Of a DNA stretch of 64,000 nt, positions 45,660-56,237 are shown piece by piece. A program made the translations under genes and the position numbers. How positions within the stretch are numbered: position 1 is the first letter of the stretch; each line of letters starts with the position of its first letter. The stretch lies in assembly GCF_013337285.1 (NCBI RefSeq), contig NZ_SUPW01000004.1, forward strand, positions 248,001 to 312,000, given 5' to 3'. The DNA is from Agrobacterium tumefaciens (GTDB taxonomy: Bacteria > Pseudomonadota > Alphaproteobacteria > Rhizobiales > Rhizobiaceae). The notes under the pieces are model-generated. The model was not told where the DNA came from. It did not search any database and was given only the letters and a program-made list of their open reading frames with translations.

Positions 45660-46922
45660 ATGCGTGCCAATTACCTGTTCACCAGCGAGTCCGTGGCCGA
45701 AGGTCATCCGGACAAGGTTTGTGACCGTATTTCCGATGAAATCGTAGATCTCATTTATCGTGAAGCGTCCAAGACGGGTGTTGACCCATGGACCGTGCGC
45801 ATCGCATGCGAGACGCTTGCGACGACCAACCGCGTCGTTATCGCCGGTGAGGTTCGGGTTCCCGATACCCTGCTGAAGAAGGACAAGGACGGCAAGGTCG
45901 TCAAGGACGCCGCCGGCCATCCAGTCATCAATCCTTCCAAATTCAAGTCCGCTGCCCGCAAGGCGATCCGCGATATCGGCTACGAGCAAGACGGTTTTCA
46001 CTGGAAGACGGCCAAGATCGACGTTCTCCTGCATCCGCAGTCGGCGGATATCGCGCAGGGCGTCGACAGCGCTTCCGACAAGCAGGGCGATGAGGGTGCT
46101 GGCGACCAGGGCATCATGTTCGGTTATGCCTGCAAGGAAACGCCGGACCTGATGCCGGCCCCGATCTATTATTCGCACCGTATCCTGCAGCTTCTCGCTA
46201 CCGCCCGCAAGAGCGGCGAAGGCGAAGCGGCAAAGCTCGGGCCGGATGCCAAGAGCCAGGTGACCGTTCGTTATGTCGATGGTAAGGCTTCGGAAGCCGT
46301 GTCCATCGTTCTTTCAACGCAACATCTCGATGCAAGCTGGGATTCGAAGAAGGTTCGCGCCGTTGTCGAGCCCTATATCCGCGAAGCCTTGGGCGACCTA
46401 AAGATCGCCGACGATTGCCAGTGGTATATCAACCCGACCGGTAAGTTCGTCATTGGCGGTCCCGATGGCGATGCCGGCTTGACCGGCCGCAAGATCATCG
46501 TCGACACCTATGGTGGCGCTGCCCCGCACGGTGGCGGTGCATTCTCCGGCAAGGACACGACCAAGGTCGACCGTTCTGCCGCCTATGCCGCCCGCTACCT
46601 CGCCAAGAATGTGGTTGCTGCCGGTTTGGCCGAGCGCTGCACCATCCAGATCGCCTATGCGATCGGCATCGCCCAGCCTTTGTCGATCTATGTCGATCTG
46701 CACGGCACGGGCAAGGTCAGCGAAGATCAGGTCGAAGGCGCGATCCGCAAGGTCATGGACCTGTCGCCGTCGGGCATCCGCCGTCATCTCGATCTCAACA
46801 AGCCGATCTATGCCAAGACGTCCTCTTACGGCCATTTCGGCCGCAAGGCCGGCCGTGACGGCTCCTTCTCTTGGGAGAAGCTCGATCTGGTAAAGCCGCT
46901 CAAGGAAGCTTTGAGCGCTTGA
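45660..46922 (+). CDS. metK: MetK: S-adenosylmethionine synthetase
   Basis: A 420-residue enzyme making SAM from methionine and ATP. N-terminal [21 protein letters not shown], the signature [17 protein letters not shown] and the P-loop-like [16 protein letters not shown] are intact. The length is slightly above the E. coli enzyme because of an insert near residues 75-100, as in other Rhizobiales. SAM supplies the many methyltransferases and radical SAM enzymes in this window. GAGGGGAA precedes ATG 45660. A palindromic repeat begins right after its stop. Confidence 0.99.
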   Translation: MRANYLFTSESVAEGHPDKVCDRISDEIVDLIYREASKTGVDPWTVRIACETLATTNRVVIAGEVRVPDTLLKKDKDGKVVKDAAGHPVINPSKFKSAARKAIRDIGYEQDGFHWKTAKIDVLLHPQSADIAQGVDSASDKQGDEGAGDQGIMFGYACKETPDLMPAPIYYSHRILQLLATARKSGEGEAAKLGPDAKSQVTVRYVDGKASEAVSIVLSTQHLDASWDSKKVRAVVEPYIREALGDLKIADDCQWYINPTGKFVIGGPDGDAGLTGRKIIVDTYGGAAPHGGGAFSGKDTTKVDRSAAYAARYLAKNVVAAGLAERCTIQIAYAIGIAQPLSIYVDLHGTGKVSEDQVEGAIRKVMDLSPSGIRRHLDLNKPIYAKTSSYGHFGRKAGRDGSFSWEKLDLVKPLKEALSA

Positions 46923-46923
46923 C

Positions 46924-46968
46924 GCATTTCCAGTAAAAGTGCATCGCGGTTTTACGTCCGGAAAATGC
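46924..46968 (+). repeat. Intergenic nested palindrome, copy B
   Basis: The element starts two bases after the metK stop. The outer arms GCATTTCC/GGAAAATGC are imperfect by one base; the inner arms GTAAAA/TTTTAC are perfect around GTGCATCGCGG. It is closest to copies C and D. Confidence 0.82.
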
Positions 46969-47096
46969 GGGGGCTTGTTCCAAGCCTTGTCATTCGACGG
47001 CGATTGAGAGATACCGTTTGCACCATTTGTAACCCGAACAGCGGCCATTCACGTGGCTCTGTGCGGGTTAAGTCTATTTGTTCTTGAGAGTATGAG

Positions 47097-47795
47097 ATGA
47101 CGGAAGAGCGGCGCTCACGCGCAACGGAAGCGTTTTTTGGCAGACGCAAGGGCAAGCCTTTGCGCAACCAGCAAATCGACACGATCGAAAACCTGCTGCC
47201 TTTGCTGAAAATCGATCTGGAGAGCGCGCCACCGCAGAATCTCGTGGCTCTCTTTCCGGCGGATGTGAAATCTGTCCGTCTTGAGATCGGTTTCGGCGGC
47301 GGTGAGCATCTTGCCCATCGTGCGGTTGAGAACCCGGAGACGGGTTTCATCGGGGTCGAACCATTCGTCAATTCCATGGCCAAGCTCTTGGCAAGCGTGC
47401 GCGAAGGCGAATTGATGAATATCCGCCTTTACGATGATGACGCGACGCAACTGCTGGACTGGCTGCCGGAAGGGTCGATCGATCACATCGATCTTCTCTA
47501 TCCCGATCCCTGGCCGAAGAAGAAGCACTGGAAACGCCGTTTCGTCTCCGACGTCAATCTCGCCCGCTTCCACCGGGTGCTGAAACCCGGCGGCAAGTTC
47601 TGCTTCGCATCGGATATCGATACCTACGTCAACTGGACGCTGCAGCATTGCGCTCGCCATGGCGGTTTCGAATGGACGGCGACGAGCGCTGACGACTGGC
47701 GCACGCCCTATGCCAACTGGCCCGGGACGCGTTATGAGAACAAGGCGAAAAGAGAAGGCCGCAGTTCGGCCTATCTCACTTTTATTCGTCGCTGA
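47097..47795 (+). CDS. trmB: TrmB: tRNA (guanine-N7-)-methyltransferase
   Basis: A 232-residue SAM-dependent enzyme that makes m7G46 in the tRNA variable loop. The SAM site is [19 protein letters not shown] and the catalytic/tRNA block is [17 protein letters not shown]; the C-terminal RxxTxYExK-type element is seen as [12 protein letters not shown]. It follows metK by 174 bp, a gap that holds repeat copy B and about 120 bp with no recognisable feature. It is the last gene of the long plus-strand run and converges on rbsK. Confidence 0.97.
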   Translation: MTEERRSRATEAFFGRRKGKPLRNQQIDTIENLLPLLKIDLESAPPQNLVALFPADVKSVRLEIGFGGGEHLAHRAVENPETGFIGVEPFVNSMAKLLASVREGELMNIRLYDDDATQLLDWLPEGSIDHIDLLYPDPWPKKKHWKRRFVSDVNLARFHRVLKPGGKFCFASDIDTYVNWTLQHCARHGGFEWTATSADDWRTPYANWPGTRYENKAKREGRSSAYLTFIRR

Positions 47796-47807
47796 GCGGC
47801 TGAAGTC

Positions 47808-48707
47808 TTAGATATTCGCATCCACTTCCGCCGCAAGCGGAATGGAAGGCTGGGCGCCGGCGCGGGTGCAGGCGAGCGAACCCGCGACAGCGGCGCGCTT
47901 CAGCGCCTTTTCGAAATCCATGTCCTGATCGAGGCTGGCGGCGAGATAACCGCAGAAGGTATCGCCCGCGCCAACCGTATCGACTGGCACGATTGTCAAA
48001 CCGGCCGCCCGGTAAAGCTTGCTATTGCGAATGGCGATGACGCCGTCCGCACCAAGCGTCACGATCAATGTCTGGCCGGTCTTCTCATGCAGGGCCTTGA
48101 GTTCGTTTTGCCGCTCCGAATCGGAAAGCCCCTTCTTGCCGATCAGCAGCTCGAACTCGGTTTCATTGGCGATGACGATATCTGCAAGGCCAGCGAGGCG
48201 TGGTCCGTCCGCGGTCAGCGGCGCGGTATTGATGACGGTGGTGATGCGTTTCGCCTTTGCGGCCGCCAGTGCGGCTTCGATGGCAGGCGCTGGTATCTCG
48301 AACTGCAGCATCAGAATATCGCCCGCCGACATCTCCGCCACGACCTTTGCTGCGTCGGATGCGGAAACTTCGCCATTAGCGGCAGGAATGACCGAGATCA
48401 TGTTTTCCCCGCCTTCACCGATAAGGATCATCGCCGTACCAGTCGGGCCGGGCGCGGCCTTGACGAGCGAGAGGTCGGTCCCGGCATCACGCAGCAAGGT
48501 CAGTGCCGGTGCGGCAAACGTATCGTCGCCCGCAGCGCCAGCCATTTTGACCGTGGCGCCTGCCCGCTTTGCGGCAAGCGCCTGATTGGCTCCCTTTCCG
48601 CCCGCCGCGGTGGAGAAGCTCTCTCCCGTCACGGTTTCACCGGGCTTGGGAAGGCGCTTGGCGGTGGCGATGAGGTCCATGTTGATGGAGCCAAAAACAG
48701 TAATCAT
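47808..48707 (-). CDS. rbsK: Ribokinase (PfkB family)
   Basis: A 299-residue sugar kinase. The N-terminal GSINMDLIATAKRLPKPGETV with GGKGANQALAAKRAG is typical of ribokinase, and the C-terminal DTVGAGDTFCGYLAA carries the catalytic Asp and anion hole. It would phosphorylate ribose to ribose-5-phosphate. I chose ATG 48707 over the frame opening at 48764. No ribose transporter is adjacent, so it may recycle ribose from nucleoside breakdown; a nucleoside hydrolase is encoded at 58644. It lies 53 bp downstream of rmuC. Confidence 0.9.
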   Translation of the reverse strand: MITVFGSINMDLIATAKRLPKPGETVTGESFSTAAGGKGANQALAAKRAGATVKMAGAAGDDTFAAPALTLLRDAGTDLSLVKAAPGPTGTAMILIGEGGENMISVIPAANGEVSASDAAKVVAEMSAGDILMLQFEIPAPAIEAALAAAKAKRITTVINTAPLTADGPRLAGLADIVIANETEFELLIGKKGLSDSERQNELKALHEKTGQTLIVTLGADGVIAIRNSKLYRAAGLTIVPVDTVGAGDTFCGYLAASLDQDMDFEKALKRAAVAGSLACTRAGAQPSIPLAAEVDANI

Positions 48708-48760
48708 GGGTGGCGTGTCCGTATGAAATTCAAGCAAGGCGGCGACTTTGCCCGAGACGA

Positions 48761-49954
48761 TCACTCGTCGTCAACCACCCGCAACTTTGCAGCACCGGCT
48801 CTGTTCTCCGCAAAGCGACGCGCCTGCTCGATTTCCCCATGTGAAGCTTCTTTCTCCGTCGGAGAAAAATCGAGGCCTTCAATCTTCTGGCCGCGCGCCA
48901 GCACTTTGTCGGAGGAAATCAGCATCATGTCGACGTCCTTCTGCGCCAGCCCGAAATGGGCCTGCAGCTTGCGTGTGCGGTCGTCCAGCCGCCGCACATC
49001 GTCCATCAGCAGCGCCACTTCGCCCTGAATGAGATGCGCCTGCTCCCGCATGCGCTGATCTTTCAGTACCGACTGGATGACCTGCACCGACAGCATCAGA
49101 AGCGACGGCGAAACGATGACGACGCGGGCACGGTGGGCGCGCTGCACCAGATATTCGAAATGCTGGTGAATATCGGCGAAGATAGATTCGGAGGGTACGA
49201 AGATGAAGGCCGTATCCTGCGTCTCGCCGCGAATGAGATATTTCTCCGCCACGTCGCGAATATGCACCTCCATATCGCGGCGGAATTGCTGGGTGGCGGC
49301 GCGCTTCGCGTCTGGCGATTCATCTGCTTTCAGTGCGTTCCACGCTTCCAGCGGAAACTTGGCGTCGATGACGAGGGATGGTGCATTATTCGGCATCTTG
49401 ATCGTGCAATCCGGCCGGTAACCGTTCGAAAGCGTCGGCTGAAGCTGGAAAGCGCCGGCGGGGAGGGCATCGGCGATCAGTGCTTCCATGCGCGCCTGTC
49501 CGAAAGCTCCGCGGGTCTGTTTGTTGGAGAGGATCGCCTGCAGCCCGACGACATCCTTGGCCAGATCCTGAATATTGCCCTGTGCGGCATCGATGACCGC
49601 GAGGCGTTCCTGCAGGCGGCTCAGATTTTCGTGCGTTGATCGTGTCTGTTCCGTCAACGTTTCGCCCAGCCGCTGCGACATGCCGTCGAGACGCTGGTTC
49701 AGCGTCTGGCTCATCTCGGTCTGGCGTGTGCCAAGCGTCTCCGCCATGGCGGCGATACGGCCGTGCAGTTCGGACTGGGTTTTCAGCAGATCGGAGATTT
49801 CACCATCGGCTCCCGGCTTTTTCACGCGGTTTGACGTGATCAACCATGTGATCGTCAGACCGAAAACCAGAGCCGCGAGCAGCGCGCCGAAGCTGATATC
49901 GACGGAACCGGCCCGCAATGCTGGATCGAGGAGAACGGATAAATCTATGCTCAT
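48761..49954 (-). CDS. rmuC: RmuC: DNA recombination protein family
   Basis: A 397-residue protein with an N-terminal membrane helix (about 20-40, SFGALLAALVFGLTITWLI), a long coiled coil (about 50-140) and a C-terminal PD-(D/E)XK-like nuclease domain (YRPDCTIKMP, LVIDAKFPLEAW, AFIFVPSESIFADI). E. coli RmuC suppresses recombination at inverted repeats. I chose ATG 49954 rather than the 44-codon longer frame. It is divergent from def, with a 149-bp gap for both promoters. Confidence 0.93.
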   Translation of the reverse strand: MSIDLSVLLDPALRAGSVDISFGALLAALVFGLTITWLITSNRVKKPGADGEISDLLKTQSELHGRIAAMAETLGTRQTEMSQTLNQRLDGMSQRLGETLTEQTRSTHENLSRLQERLAVIDAAQGNIQDLAKDVVGLQAILSNKQTRGAFGQARMEALIADALPAGAFQLQPTLSNGYRPDCTIKMPNNAPSLVIDAKFPLEAWNALKADESPDAKRAATQQFRRDMEVHIRDVAEKYLIRGETQDTAFIFVPSESIFADIHQHFEYLVQRAHRARVVIVSPSLLMLSVQVIQSVLKDQRMREQAHLIQGEVALLMDDVRRLDDRTRKLQAHFGLAQKDVDMMLISSDKVLARGQKIEGLDFSPTEKEASHGEIEQARRFAENRAGAAKLRVVDDE

Positions 49955-50103
49955 GATTAAATCTAGCAGATTTCTTGTGATTCGTAAGATCAAAACAAGA
50001 ACATTCCTGCGGCGGAAATGAGTCCGGGAGAGCGGAAGCCCGGCGCAGTTTGACCGCTCGTGTTTTTTATTTCCTCCGCGCAAGAGATACGTTATGGGAA
50101 GCC

Positions 50104-50616
50104 ATGACTATCAAACCGCTTATCATTCTGCCCGATCCCGTGCTGCGCCAGCAATCGAAGCCCATCGAACAGGTGGATGCCGAAGTGCTGCGTCTCGCCG
50201 ACGACATGCTGGAAACCATGTATGACGCGCCGGGCATTGGTCTTGCCGCTATTCAGGTCGGCGTCGCGCGGCGGATGCTGGTGATCGACGTTGCGCGTGA
50301 AGGTGAAGAAAAGACCCCCGTCGTCTTCATCAATCCGGAAATCCTCAAGGTGTCGGATGATATCTCGACCTATGAGGAGGGTTGCCTTTCCATTCCCGAT
50401 TATTACGCCGAGGTCGAGCGCCCTGCGGCGCTGACGGTGCGATATGTCGGTCGTGACGGCAAGCAGGTGACTGTCCAGGCGGATGGTCTTTTGGCGACTT
50501 GTTTGCAGCACGAGATCGATCACCTGAACGGTGTTCTGTTCATCGACCATATTTCGCGGTTGAAGCGCGACATGGTCATCAAGAAATTCACCAAAGCGGC
50601 CCGCGCAAAGGTCTGA
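50104..50616 (+). CDS. def: Def: peptide deformylase
   Basis: A 170-residue iron/zinc metallopeptidase that removes the formyl group from nascent N-termini. Motif 1 is [10 protein letters not shown] (the usual Pro is Ile50), motif 2 EEGCLSIP with ligand Cys94, and motif 3 QHEIDHLNG with His136, Glu137 and His140. I chose ATG 50104; 18 upstream codons are open. It is followed 50 bp later by fmt, the classic def-fmt pair that opens and closes the formylation cycle. Confidence 0.98.
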   Translation: MTIKPLIILPDPVLRQQSKPIEQVDAEVLRLADDMLETMYDAPGIGLAAIQVGVARRMLVIDVAREGEEKTPVVFINPEILKVSDDISTYEEGCLSIPDYYAEVERPAALTVRYVGRDGKQVTVQADGLLATCLQHEIDHLNGVLFIDHISRLKRDMVIKKFTKAARAKV

Positions 50617-50666
50617 TTCGTCCTCCTTAGCATGAGACGGAACGGCAGAAAGGGCAGGGGGCGACG

Positions 50667-51602
50667 ATGGCTCTTCGCATCATCTTCATGGGTACGCCGG
50701 ATTTTTCCGTTCCGACCTTACGTGCATTGGTGGAAGCGGGTCACGAGGTCGTTGCCGTTTATACGCAGCCGCCGCGTCCCGGTGGTCGCCGTGGCCTCGA
50801 CCTGCAAAAGTCGCCGGTGCATCAGGCTGCCGAATTGTTGGGGCTTCCCGTTCTGACGCCGGTGAATTTCAAGGCGGAAGAAGATCGCCAGCAGTTCCGG
50901 GACTTCAACGCCGATGTTGCGGTTGTCGTGGCTTACGGCCTGCTCCTGCCCGAAGCGATCCTCTCCGGCACGCGCCTTGGCTGCTACAATGGCCACGCCT
51001 CGTTGCTGCCGCGCTGGCGCGGTGCGGCTCCGATCCAGCGGGCGATCATGGCCGGCGATGCCGAGACCGGCATGATGGTCATGAAAATGGAAAAGGGGCT
51101 GGATACCGGCCCCATCGCACTGACGGCGAAGGTTGCGATCGGCGAGAACATGACCGCCGGCGAATTGCACGACAGTCTCATGCTCGCCGGCGCGCGGCTG
51201 ATGCGGCAGGCGATGGACAGACTGGAAGCAGACGACCTGCCCCTCGTCACACAGGCGGAAGAGGGCGTTGTTTACGCTTCCAAGATTGACAAGGGCGAGA
51301 CCCGGATTAATTTTTCCCGGCCGGCACAGGATGTGCATAATCATATTCGTGGCCTTTCGCCTTTTCCGGGCGCGTGGCTGGAGATGGAAATCGGCGGCAA
51401 GGCGGAGCGCGTGAAGGTTCTGGGCTCCGAACTGGCGAGCGGCATGGGGGAAGCGGGCGCGGTGCTCGACGACGCTCTCACCATCGCCTGCGGCAGCGGT
51501 GCGGTGCGGCTCACCCGCTTGCAGAAGGCGGGGGGCAAGCCGCTGTCGGCTGCCGATTTCGTTCGCGGCACGCCGGTTCCCCCCACAACGAGGCTTGGCT
51601 GA
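50667..51602 (+). CDS. fmt: Fmt: methionyl-tRNA formyltransferase
   Basis: A 311-residue enzyme that formylates Met-tRNAi using 10-formyl-THF. The N-terminal [21 protein letters not shown], the folate/catalytic [22 protein letters not shown] and the Asp-containing [10 protein letters not shown] are all present; the C-terminal OB-like domain binds the tRNA. AGGGGGCG precedes ATG 50667. The stop overlaps the truA start (TGATG), so def-fmt-truA act as one translation-related operon. Confidence 0.98.
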   Translation: MALRIIFMGTPDFSVPTLRALVEAGHEVVAVYTQPPRPGGRRGLDLQKSPVHQAAELLGLPVLTPVNFKAEEDRQQFRDFNADVAVVVAYGLLLPEAILSGTRLGCYNGHASLLPRWRGAAPIQRAIMAGDAETGMMVMKMEKGLDTGPIALTAKVAIGENMTAGELHDSLMLAGARLMRQAMDRLEADDLPLVTQAEEGVVYASKIDKGETRINFSRPAQDVHNHIRGLSPFPGAWLEMEIGGKAERVKVLGSELASGMGEAGAVLDDALTIACGSGAVRLTRLQKAGGKPLSAADFVRGTPVPPTTRLG

Positions 51603-52402
51603 TGCCACGTTTCCGCATGACCGTCGAATATGACGGCTCACCCTATTTCGGCTGGCAGAGACAGGAGAACGGCCCCTCTGTTCAAGGCGCGCTAGAGGCA
51701 GCGATCCGCTCGCTGACCGGTGAGACCGTTTCCATTCGCGGCGCGGGTCGCACCGATTCCGGCGTACACGCTGTCGGGCAGGTGGCCCATGCCGATCTTT
51801 CGCGCGATTGGGAGCCGTATAAGCTTCGCAATGCTATCAACGCTCATCTGGCCATGGCGAAAGAGGCCGTTTCGGTTCTCGACGTCGCTGCCGTGACGGA
51901 AGATTTCGACGCCCGTTTTTCCGCCACCCGCCGCCATTATCTCTATCGCATCATTTGTCGGAAATCGCGGCTGGCGCTGGAGCACAAACGCGCATGGTGG
52001 GTGTCGAAAGACATGGACCATGAGCGCATGCATGCAGCTGCGCAGATGCTCGTCGGCCGACATGATTTCACCACCTTTCGCTCGGTTCATTGCCAGGCGA
52101 ACAGCCCGATCCGGACACTCGACCGGCTGGATGTGACGCGCAACGGCGACCTCATCGAAATCCACGCGACGGCGCAGAGTTTCCTGCATAACCAAATCCG
52201 CTCTTTCGCCGGTACGCTGAAAATGGCCGGTGAAGGCGCCATGACCCCGGAAGACGTGCGTGCGGCACTGGAGGCGCGGGATCGTAAGGCCTGCGGCCCC
52301 GTCGCCCCGCCGGACGGTCTTTATTTCATGCAGGTCGATTATCCTGATGTCATTCCGCCGCGTGTCTATTCAAAAGTCGAAACGGCCGAGGACGCAGACT
52401 GA
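51602..52402 (+). CDS. truA: TruA: tRNA pseudouridine(38-40) synthase
   Basis: A 266-residue enzyme making pseudouridine at positions 38-40 of tRNA. The catalytic Asp52 is in [11 protein letters not shown], with the FxxR-type [16 protein letters not shown] and the late [12 protein letters not shown] segment typical of TruA. Its ATG at 51602 overlaps the fmt stop by one base. It ends 21 bp before the end of the converging membrane-protein gene at 52424; I see no clear terminator in that gap. Confidence 0.98.
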   Translation: MPRFRMTVEYDGSPYFGWQRQENGPSVQGALEAAIRSLTGETVSIRGAGRTDSGVHAVGQVAHADLSRDWEPYKLRNAINAHLAMAKEAVSVLDVAAVTEDFDARFSATRRHYLYRIICRKSRLALEHKRAWWVSKDMDHERMHAAAQMLVGRHDFTTFRSVHCQANSPIRTLDRLDVTRNGDLIEIHATAQSFLHNQIRSFAGTLKMAGEGAMTPEDVRAALEARDRKACGPVAPPDGLYFMQVDYPDVIPPRVYSKVETAEDAD

Positions 52403-52423
52403 CTTGGAAGTCCATCTCAATGC

Positions 52424-53020
52424 TCAGGCCGGATAAACGCCGAGAAAGCGCTGCAGCGCCTCCGACAGAAGCATGGCGGGAACGAGCAGTGTCATGACGA
52501 TGGCCGAGGCGAGCAGCGACTGGTCGCGGATGAAAAACCGCACGATCCGTGAAAAAGCGAAGACCAGCGACAGGAGCAGTGCCAGCCATAGAATGGCGAT
52601 CAGCCCCTGCAAGGGCGGCAGGAAGAATGCGATCAGGATCAGAACCGCATAGGCATAGGAAAATGGCAGCGACAGCCAGTTCATGGTGGTAACCAATGGC
52701 GCGAATTTTTCCCGTGCGCCGAAGGCGAACAGCAGCATGCCGATCAACAGCAGCGGCACGATCCAGCAGATGGCCTCGACCATCGCCAGGCGGAAGAAAA
52801 AGATGAACCCTGTTCCGGTTCCGGGCGGATAGCTGGCCAGGAACGCAGCACGCAGCCACAGCCAGGACACCAGCATGGCGGGCAGGCACCAGAGGGCGGA
52901 ATAGAAGGAGCGCCACATGCCGCGCTCGGAAAGATCCAGATAGCGCGCACCGGTGTGGTCGCCGAGCAGCAGCAGCCACAGGCCCTTCAGATAAAGCCTT
53001 ATTTCACTTGCCGTCGGCAT
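52424..53020 (-). CDS. Polytopic membrane protein, function unknown
   Basis: A 198-residue protein I do not recognise. After a short soluble start ([29 protein letters not shown] is too long to be all membrane) it has about five hydrophobic helices (roughly 38-60, 72-98, 112-130, 133-155 and 172-190). No catalytic motif is visible. Its start ATG lies inside the dapE coding end, overlapping by 17 bp in another frame, so it is translated from the dapE transcript. It may be cotranscribed with dapD-dapE for convenience only; no functional link is shown. Confidence 0.7.
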   Translation of the reverse strand: MPTASEIRLYLKGLWLLLLGDHTGARYLDLSERGMWRSFYSALWCLPAMLVSWLWLRAAFLASYPPGTGTGFIFFFRLAMVEAICWIVPLLLIGMLLFAFGAREKFAPLVTTMNWLSLPFSYAYAVLILIAFFLPPLQGLIAILWLALLLSLVFAFSRIVRFFIRDQSLLASAIVMTLLVPAMLLSEALQRFLGVYPA

Positions 53021-54200
53021 GGGCGAACCAGCGTTCGATAAAGGTCGCGTAAATACGCGTCAGCGTCTCGAGATCGGCAACCGCCACACGTTCATCGACC
53101 ATATGCATGGTCTGTCCGACGAGACCGAACTCCACCACCGGGCAATAATCCTTGATGAAGCGCGCATCCGAGGTACCGCCGGTGGTCGAAAGCTTCGGTT
53201 CCTTGCCAGTCACGGCCTCAACCGCGCCTGATAGCGACGAGATGAGCGCGTTGTTGCGCGTCAGGAAAACGTGAGCCGGTCGGTCGGCCCAGACGATCTC
53301 ATATTTGACCGGGCTGCGATCAGGGCGAAGCTCGCCCTCGGCTGCGGCGGCATCTAGACGGCGGATGATTTCTGTCCGCAGGCTTTCCGCGGTCCAGGTA
53401 TCGTTGAAACGGATGTTGAAGGCCGCCGTCGCCCGTGCCGGAATGACATTGGTGGCAGCATTGCCTGTATCGACGGTCGTGACTTCCAGATTGGATGGCT
53501 GGAAATTATCCGTGCCGTGATCGAAAGGCGGATGCATCAGTGCATGGGTCAGTTGCAGCAGTCCGCGAATGGGATTGTCGGCGAGATGCGGATAGGCGGC
53601 ATGCCCCTGCACGCCGTGGACCGTGATCCGACCGGAAAGCGATCCCCGCCGGCCGATCTTGATCATGTCGCCCAGCTGGTCGGGATTGGTTGGCTCGCCC
53701 ACCACACAGGCATCCCATGTCTCACCCTTGGCGGCGGCCCATTCCAGCAGCTTGGAGGTGCCGTTGATCGACGGGCCTTCCTCATCGCCAGTGATGAGGA
53801 AGGAAACCGATCCCTGCGGTTTGCCGTGTTTTTCGATATGGCGGGCAATGGCGGCGACGAAACAGGCGATACCGCCCTTCATGTCCACCGCACCGCGACC
53901 GTACATTTCCCCGCCAGCAATGTTGGCGGCAAAGGGCGGATGGCTCCACGCGGCCTCGTCGCCCACGGGGACGACATCCGTATGGCCCGCAAACATCAGA
54001 TGCGGACCCTCGCTACCGAGCCGGGCGTAGAGGTTCTCCACGTCAGGCGTTCCCTCTTCCGTTGCCATCACGCGCTCTACCGCAAAACCAAGCGGTGAAA
54101 GCAGCGTATCGAGCAGCGAAAGCGCACCGCCTTCGGCGGGCGTCACCGAAGGGCAGCGAATAAGGGCGGCGAGGTTGGAAACGGGATCGGTCGTGGTCAT
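53004..54200 (-). CDS. dapE: DapE: succinyl-diaminopimelate desuccinylase
   Basis: A 398-residue M20 metallopeptidase hydrolysing N-succinyl-LL-diaminopimelate in lysine/peptidoglycan synthesis. Metal ligands lie in [23 protein letters not shown] and [13 protein letters not shown]; the C-terminal [12 protein letters not shown] and [13 protein letters not shown] blocks are characteristic of DapE. It is 14 bp after dapD, forming a dapD-dapE operon that carries out successive steps of the succinylase branch. Confidence 0.97.
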   Translation of the reverse strand: MTTTDPVSNLAALIRCPSVTPAEGGALSLLDTLLSPLGFAVERVMATEEGTPDVENLYARLGSEGPHLMFAGHTDVVPVGDEAAWSHPPFAANIAGGEMYGRGAVDMKGGIACFVAAIARHIEKHGKPQGSVSFLITGDEEGPSINGTSKLLEWAAAKGETWDACVVGEPTNPDQLGDMIKIGRRGSLSGRITVHGVQGHAAYPHLADNPIRGLLQLTHALMHPPFDHGTDNFQPSNLEVTTVDTGNAATNVIPARATAAFNIRFNDTWTAESLRTEIIRRLDAAAAEGELRPDRSPVKYEIVWADRPAHVFLTRNNALISSLSGAVEAVTGKEPKLSTTGGTSDARFIKDYCPVVEFGLVGQTMHMVDERVAVADLETLTRIYATFIERWFAHADGK

Positions 54201-54214
54201 GGTATCAGCTTTTA

Positions 54215-55069
54215 TCAGTCGCGCAGAAGCTCGTTGATGCCGGTCTTGGAGCGGGTCTTTTCATCGACGCGTTTGACGATGACGGCGCAATAAAGGCTCG
54301 GGCCCGGCTCGCCGTTCGGGAAAGGCTTGCCCGGCATGGTGCCGGCAACGACGACGGAATAGGGCGGCACTTCGCCATAGGTGATCTCGCCGGTGGCGCG
54401 GTCGACGATTTTGGTAGACTTGCCGATGAACACGCCCATGCCGAGAACCGCGCCTTCGCGCACGATGCAGCCTTCGACGACTTCCGAGCGGGCGCCGATG
54501 AAGCAATTATCCTCGATGATGGTCGGGCCGGCCTGAAGCGGTTCCAGAACGCCGCCAATGCCGACGCCGCCGGAGAGGTGCACGTTCTTGCCGATCTGCG
54601 CGCAGGAACCAACGGTTGCCCAGGTGTCGACCATCGTACCTTCATCGACATAGGCGCCGAGATTGACGAAAGACGGCATCAGCACGACGTTCTTCGCCAC
54701 GTAAGCAGAACGGCGCACGACAGCATTCGGCACGGCGCGGAAGCCGGCCGCACGGAACTGGTTTTCACCCCAGTTTTCGAACTTCGACGGCACCTTGTCC
54801 CACCAGCTGGATTCGCCCGGTCCGCCGGTCACGATCTCCATGTCGTTGAGGCGGAAGGAAAGAAGCACGGCCTTCTTCAGCCACTGGTTCACCTTCCAGT
54901 TGCCATCCGCCTGCTTTTCAGCGACGCGCGCCTTGCCGCTGTCGAGAAGTTGAAGAGATGTGTTCACCGCGTCGCGAACCTCGCCCTTCGTCGATACGTT
55001 CACACCATCGCGGTTGTCGAAGGCGGTTTCGATGATGGTTTCGAGGGAGGTGAGATCCGTAAGGCTCAT
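54215..55069 (-). CDS. dapD: DapD: tetrahydrodipicolinate N-succinyltransferase
   Basis: A 284-residue trimeric left-handed beta-helix acyltransferase that succinylates tetrahydrodipicolinate. After an alpha-helical N-terminal domain, hexapeptide repeats run from about residue 110 ([56 protein letters not shown]). I chose ATG 55069 (MSLTDLTS) over 12 extra upstream codons. It is divergent from the LOG-family gene across 143 bp. Confidence 0.97.
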   Translation of the reverse strand: MSLTDLTSLETIIETAFDNRDGVNVSTKGEVRDAVNTSLQLLDSGKARVAEKQADGNWKVNQWLKKAVLLSFRLNDMEIVTGGPGESSWWDKVPSKFENWGENQFRAAGFRAVPNAVVRRSAYVAKNVVLMPSFVNLGAYVDEGTMVDTWATVGSCAQIGKNVHLSGGVGIGGVLEPLQAGPTIIEDNCFIGARSEVVEGCIVREGAVLGMGVFIGKSTKIVDRATGEITYGEVPPYSVVVAGTMPGKPFPNGEPGPSLYCAVIVKRVDEKTRSKTGINELLRD

Positions 55070-55212
55070 GGAAAATTCCTTAAAGTCGCGTGTGGTCTTG
55101 GTCACGGAAGGTCCCGCGCCGCTGGAAGGCTTTGGCCATTTGATCTAAGGGAGTGTTGGAAAGGCGTCAATGTGATTTGGGTGATTTGGCGCGTCAGACG
55201 AAAGGCATGGAA

Positions 55213-56073
55213 ATGACACGACTGAAAAATGGCAAATTGCGGCGTAAGGACGGGGTGTGGGATCCCCTGAAACGCAGCTCTGCGGACAAGCAGCAGGCCG
55301 AGGTCGTTCAAAAGACGCCGCAGTCGGACTCTCCGTCCTACCGGCTTGCCTATGTGGACATGGATTTCCTCTGCCGTGAGGAATTGCGCCCCGTCCGACT
55401 GCAGCTGGAACTTCTGAAGACGGAAATGGCGCTCACCGAGCGTGGGATCAAATCCACCGTCGTCATGTTTGGCGGTGCCCGCATTCCCGAACCCGGCGGC
55501 GAGGCCTGGGCGGCGCGTAACGAGACGCAGAAGCACAATCTCGAACAATCATCGGTCTATTACGATGAGGCGCGCAAATTCGCCCGGATTTGCACCGACT
55601 ACGGCGCGAAATCCGATCATCTCGAATATGTCGTGGTCACCGGCGGCGGTCCCGGTGTCATGGAAGCGGGCAATCGCGGTGCTGCCGATGTGGGCGGCCC
55701 GTCGATCGGCCTTAACATCGTTCTGCCGCACGAGCAGGCGCCCAACCCCTATGTTACGCCGGAGCTGAGCTTCAACTTCCACTATTTCGCCATCCGCAAG
55801 ATGCATTTTCTGATGCGGGCGAAGGCCGTGGTAATTTTCCCCGGCGGTTTCGGCACGCTGGATGAACTTTTCGAAGCGCTGACCCTCATTCAGACCAAAC
55901 GTATGGAGCCGATTCCGCTTATCCTGTTTGGAGAGAAATTCTGGCGATCCGTGATCAATTTCGAGTTTCTGGCGGATTTCGGCACCATCGCGCCGGAAGA
56001 TATGAAGCTGCTGAATTTCGCTGAAACGGCGGATGACGCGTGGAAAATCATCTCGGACCACTACGAACACTGA
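55213..56073 (+). CDS. LOG-family protein (putative nucleotide 5'-monophosphate phosphoribohydrolase)
   Basis: A 286-residue lysine-decarboxylase-like Rossmann protein. The LOG signatures VVTGGGPGVMEAGNRGA and IFPGGFGTLDELFEALTL (PGGxGTxxE) are intact; a charged N-terminal extension of about 60 residues makes it a long-type LOG. Such enzymes release nucleobases from nucleoside monophosphates, including cytokinin precursors in some organisms; plant-associated bacteria may therefore use it for cytokinin activation, but a housekeeping role is equally likely. I chose ATG 55213 with AAAGG seven bases before it; ATG 55207 is adjacent. Confidence 0.83.
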   Translation: MTRLKNGKLRRKDGVWDPLKRSSADKQQAEVVQKTPQSDSPSYRLAYVDMDFLCREELRPVRLQLELLKTEMALTERGIKSTVVMFGGARIPEPGGEAWAARNETQKHNLEQSSVYYDEARKFARICTDYGAKSDHLEYVVVTGGGPGVMEAGNRGAADVGGPSIGLNIVLPHEQAPNPYVTPELSFNFHYFAIRKMHFLMRAKAVVIFPGGFGTLDELFEALTLIQTKRMEPIPLILFGEKFWRSVINFEFLADFGTIAPEDMKLLNFAETADDAWKIISDHYEH

Positions 56074-56237
56074 TTTCTGCTTGGTGCGACGAAGTAATTT
56101 TAGGGCTTAATTAGCAAAGATACTCTAATTTTGCCTCGTCGCGCTGCAGCGCACTGTCCATGTGGACGGGCCTCCATGACGGAGATTTATCATCCGTTGA
56201 CGTCAGCCTCCCGGCAGACGATTTGATCGAGGCCAAA

